A DNA stretch of 64,000 nt from Amyloporia xantha. Its lineage: Eukaryota > Basidiomycota > Agaricomycetes > Polyporales > Adustoporiaceae. The DNA is taken from the NCBI GenBank assembly GCA_036971615.1, contig JAYKKR010000028.1, positions 62,001-126,000 on the forward strand. Reading direction: 5' to 3'. Both the position numbers and the translations under genes were made by a program. The notes under the pieces were generated by a model that was not told the origin of the DNA, made no database searches, and worked only from the letters and a program-made list of their open reading frames with translations. Shown here one piece after another: positions 25,321-37,157 of the stretch (position 1 is its first letter; the number at the start of each line of letters is the position of its first letter).

Positions 25321-26957
25321 CAGTATATGACGTACGATATTGTTTATGCCTAGTTCTCCTTGTCTTGAGAATTGTGAAGACTTAGACTTGCAGAACGTCA
25401 ATATACTTCAGCTCTCTGAGCGAGATAATTAAACGTACTACGTACCGAGGTCGCGCGGGGGCTAGCATTAGTAAGACTGTTGCTCGATGCACCGCCGAGG
25501 TTGGTGGGATGTACAGATGCTGTACGCATGCGCATCAGGGCGACTAGTGAGAACTAGGAGGGTTTGCCATTGATTATTGTGAGTTAGAGCAGAGGGAGGA
25601 TCCCTACTTTTCTAGCAGCATCGGGAGTGTGTTCATCACTAGAGTTCAGGGTGTTGTCTGAAGAGTCAGCGGATGAGTATATTCCACCGTCGATTTGTGA
25701 TCTCTTCAAGAAAAGCATTGTCAACATTACGACCAGATTCCAAGGTAGTATGATAGTACTAACAGAATATGGGGTAGAAGTAGCGCGAATCTATTTCATG
25801 AGGGAAGATAAGACAATAGTGCGAAAGACGAACAGACCACGTCATACCTGAGGATAGGTAGAGTTCCTCTGGCGGGGATCACGGGTTAACCTGGACATGT
25901 CGTAGACCGACCTATCTCCAACCTGCTCACTCTGGAATTCGCAGGGGAGATCTTAACAACTCAAACGCACAGACAAGATTAGAAGACCTACCAAACTTGA
26001 TGGGGACCGGAAGGGCCAAACTGTTTGCGTGACTTCCGAATGACTCCCAGGCGACTCATGTCGTAGGCTGAAGGAAGTAGACATTGGTCAGATTTCCAAG
26101 CGAACCCCCGATCGCTTATATACCTAGCCACAGTATACGTAGTCGCAGTCCTTGCCTGACAACATAACACAGACAAAACAGTACCAAAGACTCTGCCGTG
26201 CCAACTCCTGACATGCCTCGTGACAGGATATAGCTCCAATGTCAAAATCGCAAGTTGACATAGTAAACGTAAGGGCTAATATCGGGCTCGACCGCCGTGA
26301 TACCGGCACTATTCTGTATTTGCAAGGGAAGTATAAATGCGGAGAGTCAGAACTGGCAAAGCACGGAAGTTGCTAGCAGAAGCTGGAACTTCAGGAAGAG
26401 ATGCACATAAGAGGAGCGAATAGCGCATGCGGATAGACACGCGTGCTGAATTATCGGAGATTCCCGAGGGGATTGGAATCACGGGCCAATCACGGTACGT
26501 TGAGACAGGCATTGAGTGACATAAACACGGCTGTCAGTCACGTTTAAACGCTGAGTGCCATCGCTGCAGTACTAGTTGGCACGCGCAGGCAGGAAATCTC
26601 CCATAAATTATTTGTCCTGATTTGTTTCGCGACGAGAGTAGCGCGGTTATATATATGCACTTGATATACTTGCATAATCGCCACAAGTGCTATCAGACTC
26701 TGTCCGAGAAATTTAAAAGGGCATGTCGATCGTGCAGATTAGCACCCGATTGACATCGTGCCAGAACCGGTACCGTCTACTCGTCCACCGGCAATCAAAT
26801 TCATTTGTTTCCTTTTGTGGGAATTCCTTCGCGTTCGGGTAGATCACTCACATCAACGTAGAACTGGGGTCATGGAACCCTCAAAGTCCATCAGCAGCTG
26901 AGCAAATAAATTCTGTTATCAACTCTCAAATCTCCATTCTTCTGGGATTTAGCTCCA
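25321..26957. other. No gene recognised
   Basis: Several short frames (25627-25851 plus, 25988-26512 minus) without recognisable content. No repeats noticed. Confidence 0.4.
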
Positions 26958-27435
26958 ATGCCTGAAGGCCGTGACCGACCTCTGTTCCATACCTCCTTGC
27001 CAACTGATGAGAGTGTGCGGCTACTAGTAGAACCACCCTTACCAACCCGAGCATTCCCTTGGAACCCGTCATTGTCACCCTTAGGCGATGGTTCGTGGCT
27101 GCAGTCGCCACCTCCTGAAGGCGCTAGCGCTGGCTCCTGGCTCAAATCGCCATCTCCTATGGGTGCTGGCTCTTGGCTCAAATCACCTTCACCAACGGAC
27201 GATGGCTCCATGATACCTTCAGGAGCAGACGTCGCATCTGAACCTCACTGGCTTTTGTCGCCAATCCCAATACAAACAGATCAGGTCTTTGATCTTGAAT
27301 CCCGGCGTAATTCGCCTGAGGTTGGACGTCTCCAGCATACTTGGCTGCGTACATCTGTTGTGCCGCATGATGGCAGCGTATCTTCCGGCCTCCGAATCGA
27401 ACAGCAAGTGCAATCCCTCGAATATTCTTCAATGG
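26958..27435 (+). CDS. Low-complexity exon with GSWLKSPSP repeats
   Basis: A frame starting MPEGRDRPLF with a short degenerate peptide repeat, GSWLQSPPP / GSWLKSPSP / GSWLKSPSP (27,090-27,200), mirrored in the DNA as 27-30 nt repeats. It ends at a plausible donor after LEYSSM (27,435). It may be the disordered N-terminal part of the gene at 27,996-29,473, since both are on plus and nothing separates them clearly. Confidence 0.35.
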
Positions 27436-27995
27436 TGAGGTGTCCGTTACTTGCCTGTACGTGCGAGTCTAAAGCTGTTGACAGGTGCCCGCAAGTCGCC
27501 AACGGACGAGGTCGCTCCGTACGAACAATACAGTATGATTGGAAGAGCAGTCGTGCGAGCCTTTTTAATATGACAAGTTACAGGCTTCGGACACGGATGC
27601 CTCTCCTAGGCATCAACATCAGAGGACTTGGCTTTTCTCGCCGGACCAAGTGGTGTGTTGAACTCGATTTTTTGGTATTCTGATATGAAAGCTATTTTCA
27701 TTAGACTCCTCGCTCTGTTGAGATGTTATCTGCAGTCTCCAGTGCTGAGGCAGGACTGGTAAAGCTGCTTCCTGACCTTTACTGGATCAGGTCTCACTCA
27801 AACACTAGTATGACGTCCAGCATATGCCTAGCTCCAGTGGCCAAGCCCACAGGTACGACTCGCGATCTCGTAATGTATGTTGAGTATCTTCCACCTCTGC
27901 ATATGAATTGCTAACAAAATTGCCAGACTTTTGCACGGACTGCGTACGCGGACACTGCAGAAGATCTCGGTCACCATGATTCTCCGCAATTTAAC

Positions 27996-29473
27996 ATGAG
28001 CAACGGTGTTCTTGCAAGCGATGGATGGAACACTGCTCAAAGAAGTCCACAGCGATCGGGGTTTGATGCAGATGCCATGGACATGGACCTCGACCAAGGC
28101 CCGATGCCTCATGTACCTGCGCCTGACATAATGGGGAGCCGTGCGTGGACGGTACGCATTCTCTCATTGTGTGGTCGTAGCACTCACCTACCCTTGAGCC
28201 TCTACTCCAGCTCTCTAGCTTGCAAGTAAGTTCACAAAAAATTACACGTGTGGCATGCTCATTTGCGTTAGGCTTCCCGTGACCTGGAAATATTGCAACG
28301 CAAGCTTGAGGACGTCACTGATCAGCTGAGAGAGTATCATGAGGACCTCACACGTTTTCAGGAAGAGAATAATGCGCGTTGGGCTGTGCTGGTTCAGAAG
28401 GTGCGCGATCTCAATACGCATCACGCCGCGACACGTGAGAGATCAGAGCGACGTGGTTTACACGGCTCCCATGAAAGTGGCAGCAAGCGAGGCAAAGATT
28501 CTAGCGCGAATTACATTAGAGTACATCTGTGTGCCTCGGGTCTCTATAGGAGCTAGAAATGCAATCTCATTCTGTTGTGCTTTCAAGAGGAGCATCCGTA
28601 CACATGTCGCCCTCACATTCGGCTTTTCCGATTCTAGGCGTTTACCCGATGCGCCCAGTAGGGATACAATGAACACTTCGATTGACAAGATAAATCGAGG
28701 AGGATTCCTTCGAAGACCATTCCTATTTGACTGGCGAAATCCCGCCACGTCCGCCTACAATATGTGCATCGAAAACGCCTTTTACCAAGATTTATTATCA
28801 TGCATTCAAGCTGGAAAGTACAGGCTGGAATTGATTCCAGAACATTGCCGTTCACGAGAAAAGATTGTAGAATTATACCGCAACCATCTCGCGCATTTGA
28901 AGAAATGTTGGATCACCCAGCAACGTCCGCTGCCCGCTCAACAGGCTCTTATACAAGCCAAACATTACTCTCGGAATAGCAGGATGGGAACTGTATGACT
29001 TTGGATTTGTGGCAGTAGTGGGAAGCTTACATCGTATGCAGACCTTCCGTAACCGCCGCAATGCCGCAATGCATCTACCAGCCCCTCTAGGCGTACAGGT
29101 CTACGAGCTCGTTGACATGATCGGTACGGCAGGAATCAGCTCTGACGAGGAGGTAGAAACTCTTCCTGGTCAAGGTCGACAATATGCTATATTTGAGAAG
29201 CCTTGGCGACCTTCTTCACTTATTCATCTCTACCGACATCTCGACTTGATACATGCAGCCACGCGGAACCCCAATGGTAACCCAATCCGGACTAGACATC
29301 GTACACACCGTGTTCGCCACAAGACCTTGGCTCCTACAGGTCTACCGATCGACTGTTATGATTCATTATATATCACTCGCTGCACGCGGATGGAGAGAAG
29401 TCTTTTGCAGGCGAAGCCGAGGATAGGTCTAGATGACCTCCTACTTAGAGTACAGGAATTGGATCCCCTCTGA
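27996..29473 (+). CDS. Conserved Agaricomycete orphan protein (coiled coil plus SSDEE-containing domain)
   Basis: Multi-exon gene. The N-terminal exon is acidic and Met/Asp-rich (DADAMDMDLDQGP). An intron ending at 28271 leads into a coiled coil (SRDLEILQRKLEDVTDQL and on). Later exons carry a block I recall from many uncharacterised mushroom proteins: RRPFLFDWRNPATSAYN, QAGKYRLELIPEHCRSR, then RNRRNAAMHL, GISSDEEVE and YAIFEKPWRPSSLIHLYRHL. The two conserved exons (about 28,640-28,990 and 29,030-29,473) are in different frames and need introns that I could place only approximately. No catalytic motif is visible and the function is unknown; such families are often multicopy, which may point to a repeat-associated gene. 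Confidence 0.55.
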
Positions 29474-30473
29474 TCTTCCTTGCTTCCAATTTTCCTTGCT
29501 CTGAATTTATGTAGGGCACCGCCACAGCAATCAATACGCCTCTAAACCTATGCATTACTCCTCCACATTTGGCGCATTATCTGCGTGCAAAAAGCCTATG
29601 GCCATCATGATACCTCGTGCGCACGGCGCAAGCTTCCATAGTGCTCAACACAGGGGATTTAATGAATAGATGACCCAATATCCTGAGCCTGCAAGGTTGA
29701 AGGAAGTATCTACTCTGCTCTGATAGCTCATTGTGCCCCTCAATCATCGTGATTTATGCTTTTTGATCAGCGGCCATGTTGGAGTGCGCACACATGTACT
29801 GTCTACGGTTCAACAATGGCGGTAGCTTCTAACAGCAATGCCTATCTCTTTTGCTTCTATTGACTACTACAGTATGTACATATCTGAGGGATTGGAAACG
29901 TCCGAGTCAGCACAGTCTCAGAGCGAGTCAACAAGCTCACGTGACGAATATCGTGATCTAGGATATTGCCGCGTCCGAAAACCTGGCACTGGACGCGGTA
30001 GTCTCGAATAGACAGCCAGTCAGAGGTGAGCTTTTCATTCTGTTTAGGATCTTAATTTCATCTTCCGACACAAAAGAACGATAACTGCACCCAGTGTGGT
30101 GGGAGAATGGCATCCCGTGCTTAGCTTATGGCCACACTGTGGCCAGTGAACAATAGGCCTTTCGTTCATCATTTTATTCCTGGTAGCTGTCCTAAGCTCT
30201 GTGGCTGAAAATATGACTAATCGAAGATAATCACCTCGATATCTTCGCTGTAGAAGGTCTAAACTTAACTCTCATTCCTCTCAGGCTCTGGATCGTCTCT
30301 CGGAAGACAATGGCGCCATTATTTCAGTTCGCGGGAATCCCGAACGTTATCGGGACACGGCACGAGTCCAGATCAATTAGTTGATGCGCAGAACTCATGT
30401 GCAGACCTAGGCTAGGATGTAATAGGTAACAATGCACAATTCCCATAACTGTCCTTTCGTGCTTTCGACCTCC
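29474..30473. other. No gene recognised
   Basis: No open frame of note. The 3' part (from about 30,300) contains diverged relatives of the downstream minisatellite unit, for example an ACAATGGCGCCATTATTTC segment. Confidence 0.45.
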
Positions 30474-31353
30474 CGGGGGAACAATGGCGTAACTGAACCA
30501 GTTCTCAGAGTTTCCAAATTGCGTAGGACAACCTCAAATTGCTAGCCCGATATAGAGCTTGCAGCAGCTTGCGGACAATCAGATAGCCCAAGGCCGATCA
30601 TGCGCATTGCGAGAACAATGGTGTCGCTATACCAGTCTCTTGGAATTCCAAATAACGTGCGTCTGGATCAAACCACTAACCGGATATATAGCCTGTAGCA
30701 GTTCTCGGACAACAAGACAACCCTGTGCGCATCACTAATTAATCAAATGCGGGGAAGAGCCACAAATTGCTAGCCCGATATAGAGCTTGCAGCAGCTTGC
30801 GGGCAAGCAGCATTGCGAGAACAATGGTGTTGCTGTACCAGTCTCTTGGGGTTCCAAATAACGTGCGTCTGGATCAAACCACTAACCGGATATATAGCTT
30901 GTAGCAGTTCTCGGACAGCAAGACAACCCTGTGCGCATCACTAATCAATCAAATGCGGGGAAGAACCACAAATTGCTAGCCCGATATAGAGCTTGCAGCA
31001 GCTTGCGGGCAAGCAGCATTGCGAGAACAATGGTGTTGCTGTACCAGTCTCTTGGAATTCCAAATAACGTGCGTCTGGATCAAACCACTAACCGGATATA
31101 TAGCTTGTAGCAGTTCTCGGACAGCAAGACAACCCTGTGCGCATCACTAATCAATCAAATGCGGGGAAGAACCACAAATTACTAGCCCGGGATGGACCTT
31201 GGAGCAGCTTGCGGACAATTAGATAGCCCAAGGCCGATCATGCGCATTGCGAGAACAATGGTGTTGCTGTACCAGTCTCTTGGAATTCCAAATAACATGT
31301 GTCTGGATCAAATCACTAACCGGATATATAGCTTGTAGCAGTTCTCGGACAGC
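30474..31353. repeat. 206-bp minisatellite (about 4 units plus a degenerate unit)
   Basis: Units begin at GCTAGCCCGATATAGAGC near 30541, 30769, 30975 and 31181 (the last reads ACTAGCCCGG). Spacing is 228, 206 and 206 bp; the first and last copies carry an extra 22 bp (AGATAGCCCAAGGCCGATCA region). Copies differ at few positions. A diverged partial unit sits at 30474-30535. No coding potential. Confidence 0.9.
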
Positions 31354-31568
31354 AAGACCATTGGTTTGCTTCTCTAAACTTAATCCCCCTTTAGTAGCAG
31401 GTGACGAAAAATGACGCGATCACCTACACTGCCAATCCTCACAGAAAAAAGGATAATCAGCCAGCGCAAAACGTAGCTTATAGCAGTTTGGGGACCCGGA
31501 GATGAGCACCGCCGGCGATCATACCTCCGGAACTGATACATGTCCGTACATTCCTGGGGAAACCACTA

Positions 31569-32251
31569 TTGTTCAATATGTCAGTTCAGCAGTCCATTTG
31601 GAGTAGTTCGTCCACAAACATGCATCATGTTCCGTCTCAGGTCATGGTGGCGGTTGCCGCAGAGCTAACCATGGGATCATACGGACATGGCCGTCTTGGC
31701 CTCGACGTGTTTTTTGTTGGCATGCAAAATCGAGCTGATTTCAGTCTACTTACCGCTCAGGTTCATCCAGTACCATTGTTCGTGGGACCACTTCCGAGCA
31801 CTGAACACATGGTATGTTTCCCATTCGCAAACCTGAGCGGTGGATCTAACCGTCATGGACTGGGCAGTGCAACGAGCAGATGACGGCTGAATATACGTTC
31901 CAGCTCAATTTGCGGGCCCTCTGGCTGCTGTTCTTGCTTCGCCAGTCAGAGGAACTGGAAACGAAGATCAGCGCAACGCATGGAGAACGTGTGGAATCCC
32001 TGCGTACAGACGTTGGATTGGGATACGATTGGAGGAACTCGGCTACTGGTATCGCGAAAGCTGAGGTCTCATCTAATTCACAGCTGATTGAAATCGAAGA
32101 AGCGTACTCTGTCATTCATCGCCTATTGGACGCCAACCGGGAACTGCTTTGTCGATCTTTCAGGCGTAATCTAGCTTCCAAAGCTCATTCTGATCGTACG
32201 TGTTCACATCTTTCTCGTTTAGATGGGCCTCACTGGCGTTCCTATTTATAG
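31569..32251 (+). CDS. Hypothetical protein, two exons
   Basis: Exon 1 from 31569 ends LPSTEHM at a GTATGT donor; the acceptor at about 31867 (GGGCAG) brings in CNEQMTAEYTFQLNL in phase. Exon 2 includes a hydrophobic stretch (LRALWLLFLL) followed by a charged helical part (SEELETKISATHGERVESL). A further hydrophobic frame at 32,200-32,400 might be a third exon with membrane segments. Family not recognised. Confidence 0.35.
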
Positions 32252-33826
32252 GACTTCCGTCATTCCTGGCATATCTGGTCTCCAGTGGCACATTGGCAGT
32301 CATCTTGATATCTGTAACCAGCGTCTTGATAGGCCTCTCACTCATTATACCTATATATCTGCGAGCAGAGGTCGGCCCAGATGTACTATCATTGACATAG
32401 CGAATTTGGACAAGATATATCACTTCAATGAACATTGATGCGATTTTTGGCGCTATTCCGTCAGTCGCATCTATCTCATCTATTGCTAGAGAAATGGTAA
32501 AATTACTGTTTTCTTTGCTTATGCACGACAATCGTGAAGTTGTACAATCATATCCACTTACTTCCAATCTTGAATGGTAGGCCTAATTTAGAACTGTTTT
32601 TTATCAAGTTCGTAGCATTTTGCGTCGAGCGTCCTTCCTACAGTGCTCGAAGGCTTTCCCTGGCATCTCGATCAAGCCCCGCGGCTTTTGCATTGTGGCC
32701 TCAATTCTTGCGCTTGATGTTCAGTAAGAAGCTTCGCAGATGTTACTTGATGCACACTTTCTATCGTACTCGGTCCATCAGAGCCTTTAATTTTCAAGCC
32801 GGAATAAATTGAATAAGTGCATATGATGTAGATTAACACTGTATTTGAGCACATAGAATTTATGAGATACATGATCCGTGCATGAACTGGAGTCAGCACT
32901 CTTCACTCCAAAATAGCGATGTTTCCTTTCACAATGTCAGAGTTTCACCACAGAATTTGAAATAAGCGCCCCAAAAGACGAAAACTTGAATGTCAGAAGT
33001 AGCGTACTTTAGCCGATTTCCTCTAGTACATTTAGATTTCACAAGAACGTGGCATGTTGTTTGGATAGACTTCTGCAAACGTATCGCTTTCTTCCTTTAC
33101 TGTAGTAGCGTGATGCAAATGTTATTCAACACAAATATGTGATTGACATGCGTACCGGACTTATCGTACAACTTAGGTCCGTTAGGTCCGCCAGCTCCCA
33201 GGCTAAAGCTGGTAGCATTTCACCACTAATCATGTACTGCGAGCTGCCTAGCATACTCGGAAGCCAGTGCGTAGCAAGCAAACACTATCCAGAACACAAG
33301 CCACACGAATTCAGCTGTCGACATGCGCAGATCCAGGCGATCCCAAAAGTGAATGCGCATCCATTGGACACCAGAAAGTACTGCACGTTCAAACACTCCA
33401 TGACTGTCATGTATGTCTGTTCCATTGACTTGAACAATGTTCTGATCGCGCTCGAGATGACCGGCAGTTCGCGACCCAGAGTGTCTGGAAGCAACGAACA
33501 TGGTCCGAATCAGCAGCTCGTCAGATCGACGCCCGGAACTGTACACGGTGCAGGTCGACTTGAGCCGGTATCAGTATGGGTTGGGAGGATGGAAGGTATC
33601 TCAAGCGCACCCCTTCAGTCATTTCGATGATCAGTGTAGGCACTGCGCTTTCGGAATTAGCGTATCGTCCTGCTGATGTGTCGCTAAGAATATAAGAAGA
33701 TAACTATTAATAAGTGTCGACACATGCCTTCGGCAGAATGCACTGGCAGAGACGCCTGTATTCCTTGCTGAAACATCTGACGCCCAGAAGCCGGCCTAAC
33801 ATTGATCGTGGTATCCTGAGCCCATT
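32252..33826. other. Left flank of the giant KDZ element
   Basis: Short frames on both strands (32534-32812 plus, 33139-33630 plus, 33226-33546 minus) without recognised content. I see no sequence here that continues across the element into the right flank, so no disrupted host gene can be named. Confidence 0.4.
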
Positions 33827-34281
33827 CAGTCATTATAGCCTACTCTATAGGGAGAGATATGGGTGAAATTTTTATTACTTAGTAAGGAGAGCGGACGTCG
33901 GCCGACGCCATCGCTATAGCCTGCAGTGCAGGGTCGGCCGAGACGGTATAATATAGCCTGTAGATACGGCGCGGCCGAGTGCGCCATATTTCCGTAGTAT
34001 ATTCTCGCCTTCAAGTAGCGTCGGCCGAGAGGGTATAATATAGCCTGTAGATACGGCGCGGCCGAGTGCGCCATATTTCTGTGGTATATTCTCGCCTGCA
34101 AGTAGTGTCGGCCGAGAGGGTATAATATAGCCTTTAGACACGGCGCGGCCGAGTGCGCCATATTTCTGCGGTATATTCTCGCCTTCAAGTAGTGTCGGCC
34201 GAGGGCTATAATATAGCCTGTAGACACAGCGCGGCCGACTGCGCCATATTATCGTGGTATATTCTCGCCTTGAAGTAGTAT
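33827..34281. repeat. Left terminal inverted repeat and 87-bp subterminal array
   Basis: 33827-33933 is the unique terminal part. Units of exactly 87 bp then start at the palindrome TCGGCCGA at 33934, 34021, 34108 and 34195, the last truncated near 34281. Each unit also has a second CGGCCG core, a GCGCCAT and an AT-rich half. It is the inverted counterpart of 61653-62375. Confidence 0.95.
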
Positions 34282-34493
34282 ATTCCGCCCTATTGTTTCC
34301 TTTTCTACGCTTTAATTATATGCATTTCAATAAATCTCATGCTGTATGTATAATAATAATAATGCCTCGCCATCCATTAGGCTTTGCAATCTGTCATTCA
34401 TCACGACGTTTCGTGTGTGGTCAGGTCAGTGGTGTGACTACAATTCAAAGCGCAAGGACTGATTGGCCATTTCCGACGGCTCCATACACCCCA

Positions 34494-34812
34494 CCCAAGA
34501 CACGCGCAGAGACAGGGCCATCTTACATGTGTCCTTCAAAGGATCCAGCTGTGTGGACCCTTTGTGGGACACAGATCCAATGGCCATCTCAAGCGGCAGC
34601 ATCGCGCTATATTCTACCGCTATACATATTTCATGTACGCTAAGGTCATTTGAACTGGATCTACCCACCTACCAGCATCTAATACATATTCTCGCCCAAC
34701 CCAAGACACGCGCAGAGACTGGGCCATCTGATATGTGTCCTTCAAAGGATCCAGCTGTCTGGACCCTCTGCGGGACACAGATCCAATGGCCATCTCCAGC
34801 GGCAGCATGCGC
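34494..34812. repeat. Direct repeat pair of about 114 bp, 206 bp apart
   Basis: Copies at 34494-34608 and 34700-34812, both starting CCCAAGACACGCGCAGAGAC and ending in CGGCAGCAT, with a few substitutions. They lie in the left subterminal zone of the KDZ element. The open frames across them are a by-product of the repeat. Confidence 0.85.
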
Positions 34813-34911
34813 TATGGAATCATGGCGCCACCATGTCCAGACGCGCTATGCAACCATGCGCCACGTACCTTGCCTGCCACATTGTGAGGCGTATGGCACG
34901 CAGGTGTTATG

Positions 34912-36010
34912 ATGTGCTGGCGCTGTTGGACGGGGCCATTTCATCCTTGCTACCCTGGGTCACCCAGAGGAATCGAATCACCGTCCACGTTTTGAGAGTA
35001 CCCCTGATGCTGATGGACAATTCAGCTGCATCCGGAGTACTCATGGCGCGGAGGGCAACTCGATTCCACTGGTGAACGTAGAGAGCAAGGAGTTAATGGC
35101 TTTATCCAACAGCGCCTTGCATGAATCCCGCATCCATGCAGACCATAAATTTGAAACTCACGTTAGAGAGTCAGACTCCAGACAGGAAGACCTGACTTAT
35201 GTTCCTCCGAGCCGCATACCTGTGGCTCAGAAGGACATAAGTCAAATGGGCCTTGTCCGGCAGAAACGGGCGCCATCCGATGGCGAAGTGCATGCGCGCT
35301 GATGCTCGCTGTTGGGAGATGGAGCTATCGCTCGCCAGACAGGGCGCCTTCCTCTGTGTCACTCGGAGCAGCATACCTGCGGCTCGGAGGGCCACAGATG
35401 GAAGTTGCGCTGTCCGGCAGCGATGAGCGCCATCCGATGGCGCCATGCATGGCGCGCTCATGCTCACCGTGAGATGGCGCTATGGCTCGCCAGACAGGGC
35501 GCCTTCATCTATGCTCTTCAGAGCCGCATACCTGTGGCTCCGAAGGTCATAGATGAAGCCGCCTCGTTCAGCGGCAATATGCGCCATCCGATGGCGCCGT
35601 GCATGGCGCGCGCAGGCGAGGCACATGGTGCGCAGCCGGCGTGATGTGCTGGCGTTCTCGACCTGCATGATTCTTCAATGCTACCCTGGATCAAAGCATC
35701 TGAATCGAATCGCCATCCAACCATTGTTGGATGGCCATCCAATTCAGCTGCTTGAATACCAAGGCCATTGAAGAATTGGCTGGCGCAGAAGGACGTCATG
35801 CATTTATGCACTCACCGCGCAGACGAAACGGATACATACGCCACCTGAAAACACCCACCTTTGACATGGCGCGATGTCCAAAGAGCATGATTTGCTGGCG
35901 TCCTCGAGCTCGGCCATTCGTCAATGCTACCCCGAAGTTAAGCGTCTGAATCGCATCGCCATCCACATGATTGGATGGTAATGTGATTCAGCCGCTTAAA
36001 TACAAGGTCC
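34912..36010. repeat. Nested degenerate repeats in the left arm of the KDZ element
   Basis: Two repeat types interleave. One is a tandem of about 155 bp with GCATACCTG-containing copies near 35211, 35371 and 35525. The other is a motif of about 120-150 bp (GATGTGCTGGCG ... GCTACCC ... GAATCGAATC/GCATCGCCATCCA) near 34912, 35643 and 35890. The tract is unusually dense in CGCCAT/ATGGCG. No convincing gene; frames here follow the repeats. Confidence 0.75.
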
Positions 36011-36127
36011 ATTGAACAAATGGGAGACGCTGGGACGTCATGCACTCGTGCTCATAAAGGCAGCGACAAGAAATACATACAGACAACGGCGAGATCCACC
36101 TACGACATGGCGCGCAGAGACCCGGTC

Positions 36128-36882
36128 TCACTCCTCATCTGGCAACAGCACCTCTTTGAAGGCGTCCAACATCCTTGTGAGGTCGCCGGCATCGCGATGG
36201 CGGCTCTCGGCGAAGCGGGTGACCAGGCGTTCGACGTCATCCAATCGATGGCTGACCGCTCTCATATCGCGGTAGTTGACTTGATAGGTGTCGCCGCGAC
36301 GCTATGCGGCAATCGATGCAATTTATGTGAATGAATGTGTTGAAAAGGTGGGAGCGGGGTGGCGACTTACTCTGTCATGCAGTGGATACTTCCACCATGC
36401 TGGAAGGTGACTGGGAGGGTCGTCTGGCCAAGTCCACCACGCGGGCTCGGTTTCTGTGCGCAGCTTCTGTAGCTGCAAGGATGGCGGCGAGGCGAGCGGC
36501 GTGAACGGCTGTATCTCGAGGACGTGGATCCATGGGACGGCCCCAAAGACGGTGGCGTCGCTGATCTTGCGGATGACGTCGGGGAGCTCGACGTCGGTGA
36601 CGCCGACGAGGGCGAGGCGGCCAAGGCAGTCGCGAAGGGCTTCCTGCTGAGCGTCAGAGCAGACACGTTGGGGAAGGCGAAGCTTACCATTTCCATGCGG
36701 AGGCCAATCTCCCACCGCGCCAAGGTGATGTCGAAGCCAGCCACCTTGTCTCTACCGGCGGCGACAGACATGATGGTCGCTAGCGCCTGCTCGCAGCGCC
36801 AGGCATAGTATGAGATCAGTCGGCGGTTGATAGCGATGAGGCTGGAGAGGGACTGTTCGCGATTCTTCAAGGCGAGAGCCAT
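36128..36882 (-). CDS. KDZ-element cargo: hypothetical protein of about 200 residues
   Basis: Exon 1 starts at 36882 (MALALKNREQSLSSLIAI) and ends at a GTAAGC donor after EIGLRMEM (near 36,690). Exon 2 (EALRDCLGRLALVGVTDVEL through WWKYPLHD) ends at a GTGAGT donor near 36,374. Exon 3 (RRGDTYQVNYRDMRAVSHRL to LLPDEE) ends at a stop at 36128. All exons have natural composition; exon 3 is strongly helical. No known domain or catalytic motif. It lies between the left repeats and the transposase, divergently oriented from the latter, so the two may share an upstream region (36,883-37,157). Confidence 0.55.
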
Positions 36883-37157
36883 TGCGCCGTGGGGTGAATG
36901 GGTTGGTAGGCCAAGGCGAAATGCAAGGCGAATTTGAGGAGTCGATGGTGGATCGGGTGATTGCCTCGAGGGAAGGTCATGGCGAAGATCCGTCGGAGAT
37001 AAGCATCGGCCAAGTATCTGAAGGTGATCGCGTGGATATGATCCGTTGTTGATAAGGGATCAGGAGGCAGGGGCGTGAGAGATTGCCATTCAGTATGAAA
37101 AGGAAGCTGTCATGGATCACAATAAGCCAATTGTCATCTGTCCGCAGTGATACGGCC

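Noticed and set aside
30541..31353. CRISPR-like array of direct repeats
   Set aside because: Units are contiguous 206-bp tandem copies with no spacers, in a eukaryotic genome; the 87-bp arrays are likewise spacer-free.
32200..32400. A small membrane protein
   Set aside because: Hydrophobic frame of 66 codons without context; it could be a third exon of the 31.6-kb hypothetical gene but is not supported on its own.
33139..33630. A host gene disrupted by the KDZ element
   Set aside because: Frames near the left junction show no motif and do not continue into sequence right of 62,375.
36524..36808. Plus-strand acidic frame over the 36.1-36.9 kb gene
   Set aside because: Antisense shadow of exons whose GT-AG junctions and helical content support the minus strand.
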